Positions 5,873-14,869 of a stretch of 14,869 nt of DNA are shown here, in pieces. Position numbers and translations under genes: made by a program. Each line of letters begins with the position of its first letter. Position 1 is the stretch's first letter. Origin of the DNA: Campylobacteraceae bacterium UBA1877 (GTDB taxonomy: Bacteria > Campylobacterota > Campylobacteria > Campylobacterales > Campylobacteraceae); contig DDHL01000058.1 of the NCBI GenBank assembly GCA_002352945.1, positions 1 to 14,869 on the forward strand. The letters run 5' to 3'. The notes beneath the pieces were generated by a model. That model saw only the letters and a list, made by a program, of their open reading frames with translations, made no database searches and had not been told where the DNA came from.

Positions 5873-6355
5873 TTGACAAGAGAAGAAAAAGCACAAGTCA
5901 TTGCTACATTAACTGAAGCATTTAAGTCCTCCGACGCTGTTGCTGTATGTGAATACAAAGGTTTAAAAGTTTCAGAACTTGAAGCCTTGCGCAATAAAGC
6001 ACGTGAAGTTGGTGTGCAAGTTCGTGTTGTTAAAAATACACTTGCAGACATCGCTTTTAAGCAAGCAGGAATTGAAGGCTTCGAACTAAAAGATACCAAT
6101 ATCTTTTTGTGGGGCGATGATCAACTAAATGTGGCTAAAGTGGTCTCCAAATTTGCTGAATCAAACGATATATTTACAGTTAAAGCTGCCTATATGGATG
6201 GCGAAATTACTGATGCAGCAAAAGTTGAAGCATTGTCTAAAATGCCTTCACGCGATGAGCTACTTGCAATGTTGCTACAAGTTTGGAAAGCGCCAATTGC
6301 TAATTTTACAATTGGTTTGGATGCGTTACGCGCTAAAAAAGAAGAATCTGCATAA
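5873..6355 (+). CDS. rplJ: 50S ribosomal protein L10
   Basis: L10 anchors the L7/L12 dimers to the ribosomal stalk base, and with L12 it represses its own message. The 160-aa product begins [13 protein letters not shown] and contains the conserved [18 protein letters not shown] segment and the [13 protein letters not shown] block typical of the rRNA-binding domain. The last part (about 133-160) is the helix that carries L7/L12 dimers. The start codon is TTG at 5873. I choose it because AAAGGAGA stands five nt upstream and the protein sequence begins there as in relatives. A rare start codon directly after the L10 leader fits tight translational control. rplL follows 23 nt downstream. Confidence 0.96.
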   Translation: MTREEKAQVIATLTEAFKSSDAVAVCEYKGLKVSELEALRNKAREVGVQVRVVKNTLADIAFKQAGIEGFELKDTNIFLWGDDQLNVAKVVSKFAESNDIFTVKAAYMDGEITDAAKVEALSKMPSRDELLAMLLQVWKAPIANFTIGLDALRAKKEESA

Positions 6356-6378
6356 TAAGTCCATAAGGAGAATTTACA

Positions 6379-6753
6379 ATGGCAATTACTAAAGAAGACG
6401 TTTTAGAGTACATTTCAAATCTAACTGTATTAGAACTTAGCGAACTTGTAAAAGAGTTTGAAGAGAAATTTGGCGTTTCAGCTGCACCTGTTATGGTTGC
6501 TGGCGCTGCTGGTGCTGGTGCTGCAGAAGCTGCAGAAGAGAAAACTGAATTTGATGTTATCTTAAAAGATGCTGGCGCTAAGAAAATTAACGTTATTAAA
6601 GTTGTACGTGCACTTACTGGTCTTGGTCTTAAAGAGGCTAAAGATGCTGTTGAGAGCACTCCATCAACAATTAAAGAAGGCATCAGTAAAGAAGATGCTG
6701 AAGAAGCAAAAAAACAGCTTGAAGAAGCTGGCGCATCGGTTGAGCTTAAGTAA
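6379..6753 (+). CDS. rplL: 50S ribosomal protein L7/L12
   Basis: L7/L12 is the multicopy stalk protein that recruits and activates the translational GTPases. The 124-aa product has the normal three parts: an N-terminal dimerisation domain (about 1-35, ending [13 protein letters not shown]), an alanine- and glycine-rich hinge (about 36-55), and the compact C-terminal domain with [20 protein letters not shown] and [15 protein letters not shown]. The ATG follows AAGGAG (6365-6370). It is cotranscribed with rplJ and is followed by a strong hairpin before rpoB, so it can be made in excess over the polymerase subunits, as its four- to sixfold stoichiometry on the ribosome requires (inference). Confidence 0.98.
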   Translation: MAITKEDVLEYISNLTVLELSELVKEFEEKFGVSAAPVMVAGAAGAGAAEAAEEKTEFDVILKDAGAKKINVIKVVRALTGLGLKEAKDAVESTPSTIKEGISKEDAEEAKKQLEEAGASVELK

Positions 6754-6759
6754 AGTCTT

Positions 6760-6788
6760 TAATCCTTGGGAGAGGCTCCCAAGGATTA
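6760..6788 (+). terminator. rplL-rpoB attenuator hairpin
   Basis: A perfect 13-bp stem, 6760-6772 with 6776-6788, has a 3-nt loop (AGG). It begins 6 nt after the rplL stop. What follows is TTAATATTT, a weak U tract, which fits partial termination rather than a full stop. E. coli has an attenuator and an RNase III site at the same point between rplL and rpoB, which lowers beta/beta' synthesis relative to ribosomal proteins. The use here is inferred by analogy. Confidence 0.7.
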
Positions 6789-6865
6789 TTAATATTTAAA
6801 ATTTTGAATCATTCTTGCCTTTGGCAATTTAACCACTTTCCTTTCAAACCATTACTACGGGGTAG

Positions 6866-14869
<8,004 letters not shown>

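Overview
This is an ordinary, highly conserved housekeeping region of a bacterial chromosome, most likely from a member of the Campylobacterota (the former Epsilonproteobacteria) with moderately low GC. The evidence is the gene order tRNA-Thr/Tyr/Gly/Thr, tuf, rpmG, tRNA-Trp, secE, nusG, rplK, rplA, rplJ, rplL, rpoB, rpoC, together with the character of the RpoB, RpoC, L33 and PutA sequences. rpoB and rpoC are separate genes, unlike the fused rpoBC of Helicobacter and Wolinella, which argues for another lineage such as a Sulfurimonas-, Sulfurovum-, Arcobacter- or Sulfurospirillum-like organism. I cannot name the genus from the sequence alone.

Layout. Positions 1-620 hold the 3' end of a putA-like proline catabolism gene, closed by a rho-independent terminator. 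On the minus strand lie a peroxide-stress gene of the yaaA family (904-1644) and a 79-codon membrane-anchored coiled-coil gene (631-870) that probably follows it in one operon. A near-consensus sigma-70 promoter at 1710-1738 then starts a plus-strand run of four tRNAs and tuf. From 3582 to the window end there is one continuous translation/transcription cluster: L33, tRNA-Trp, SecE, NusG, L11, L1, L10, L7/L12, RNA polymerase beta and the first 1287 codons of beta'. The last gene is cut by the window edge.

How the genes work together. The cluster supplies the decoding machinery (tRNAs, EF-Tu), the ribosomal stalk and L1 arm (L11, L1, L10, L7/L12), the NusG factor linking transcription and translation, the SecE subunit of the translocon, and the two large RNA polymerase subunits. 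Regulation visible in the DNA includes an L10-type autoregulatory leader before rplJ, strong hairpins after tuf and between rplL and rpoB, and a 14-nt rpoB/rpoC overlap with an internal Shine-Dalgarno sequence.

I found no convincing new system. The two things most worth a second look are the 79-aa protein, whose coiled coil has asparagine at six consecutive heptad d positions, and complementary arms flanking several tRNAs. One of these arms would cover the secE ribosome binding site in the uncut transcript.
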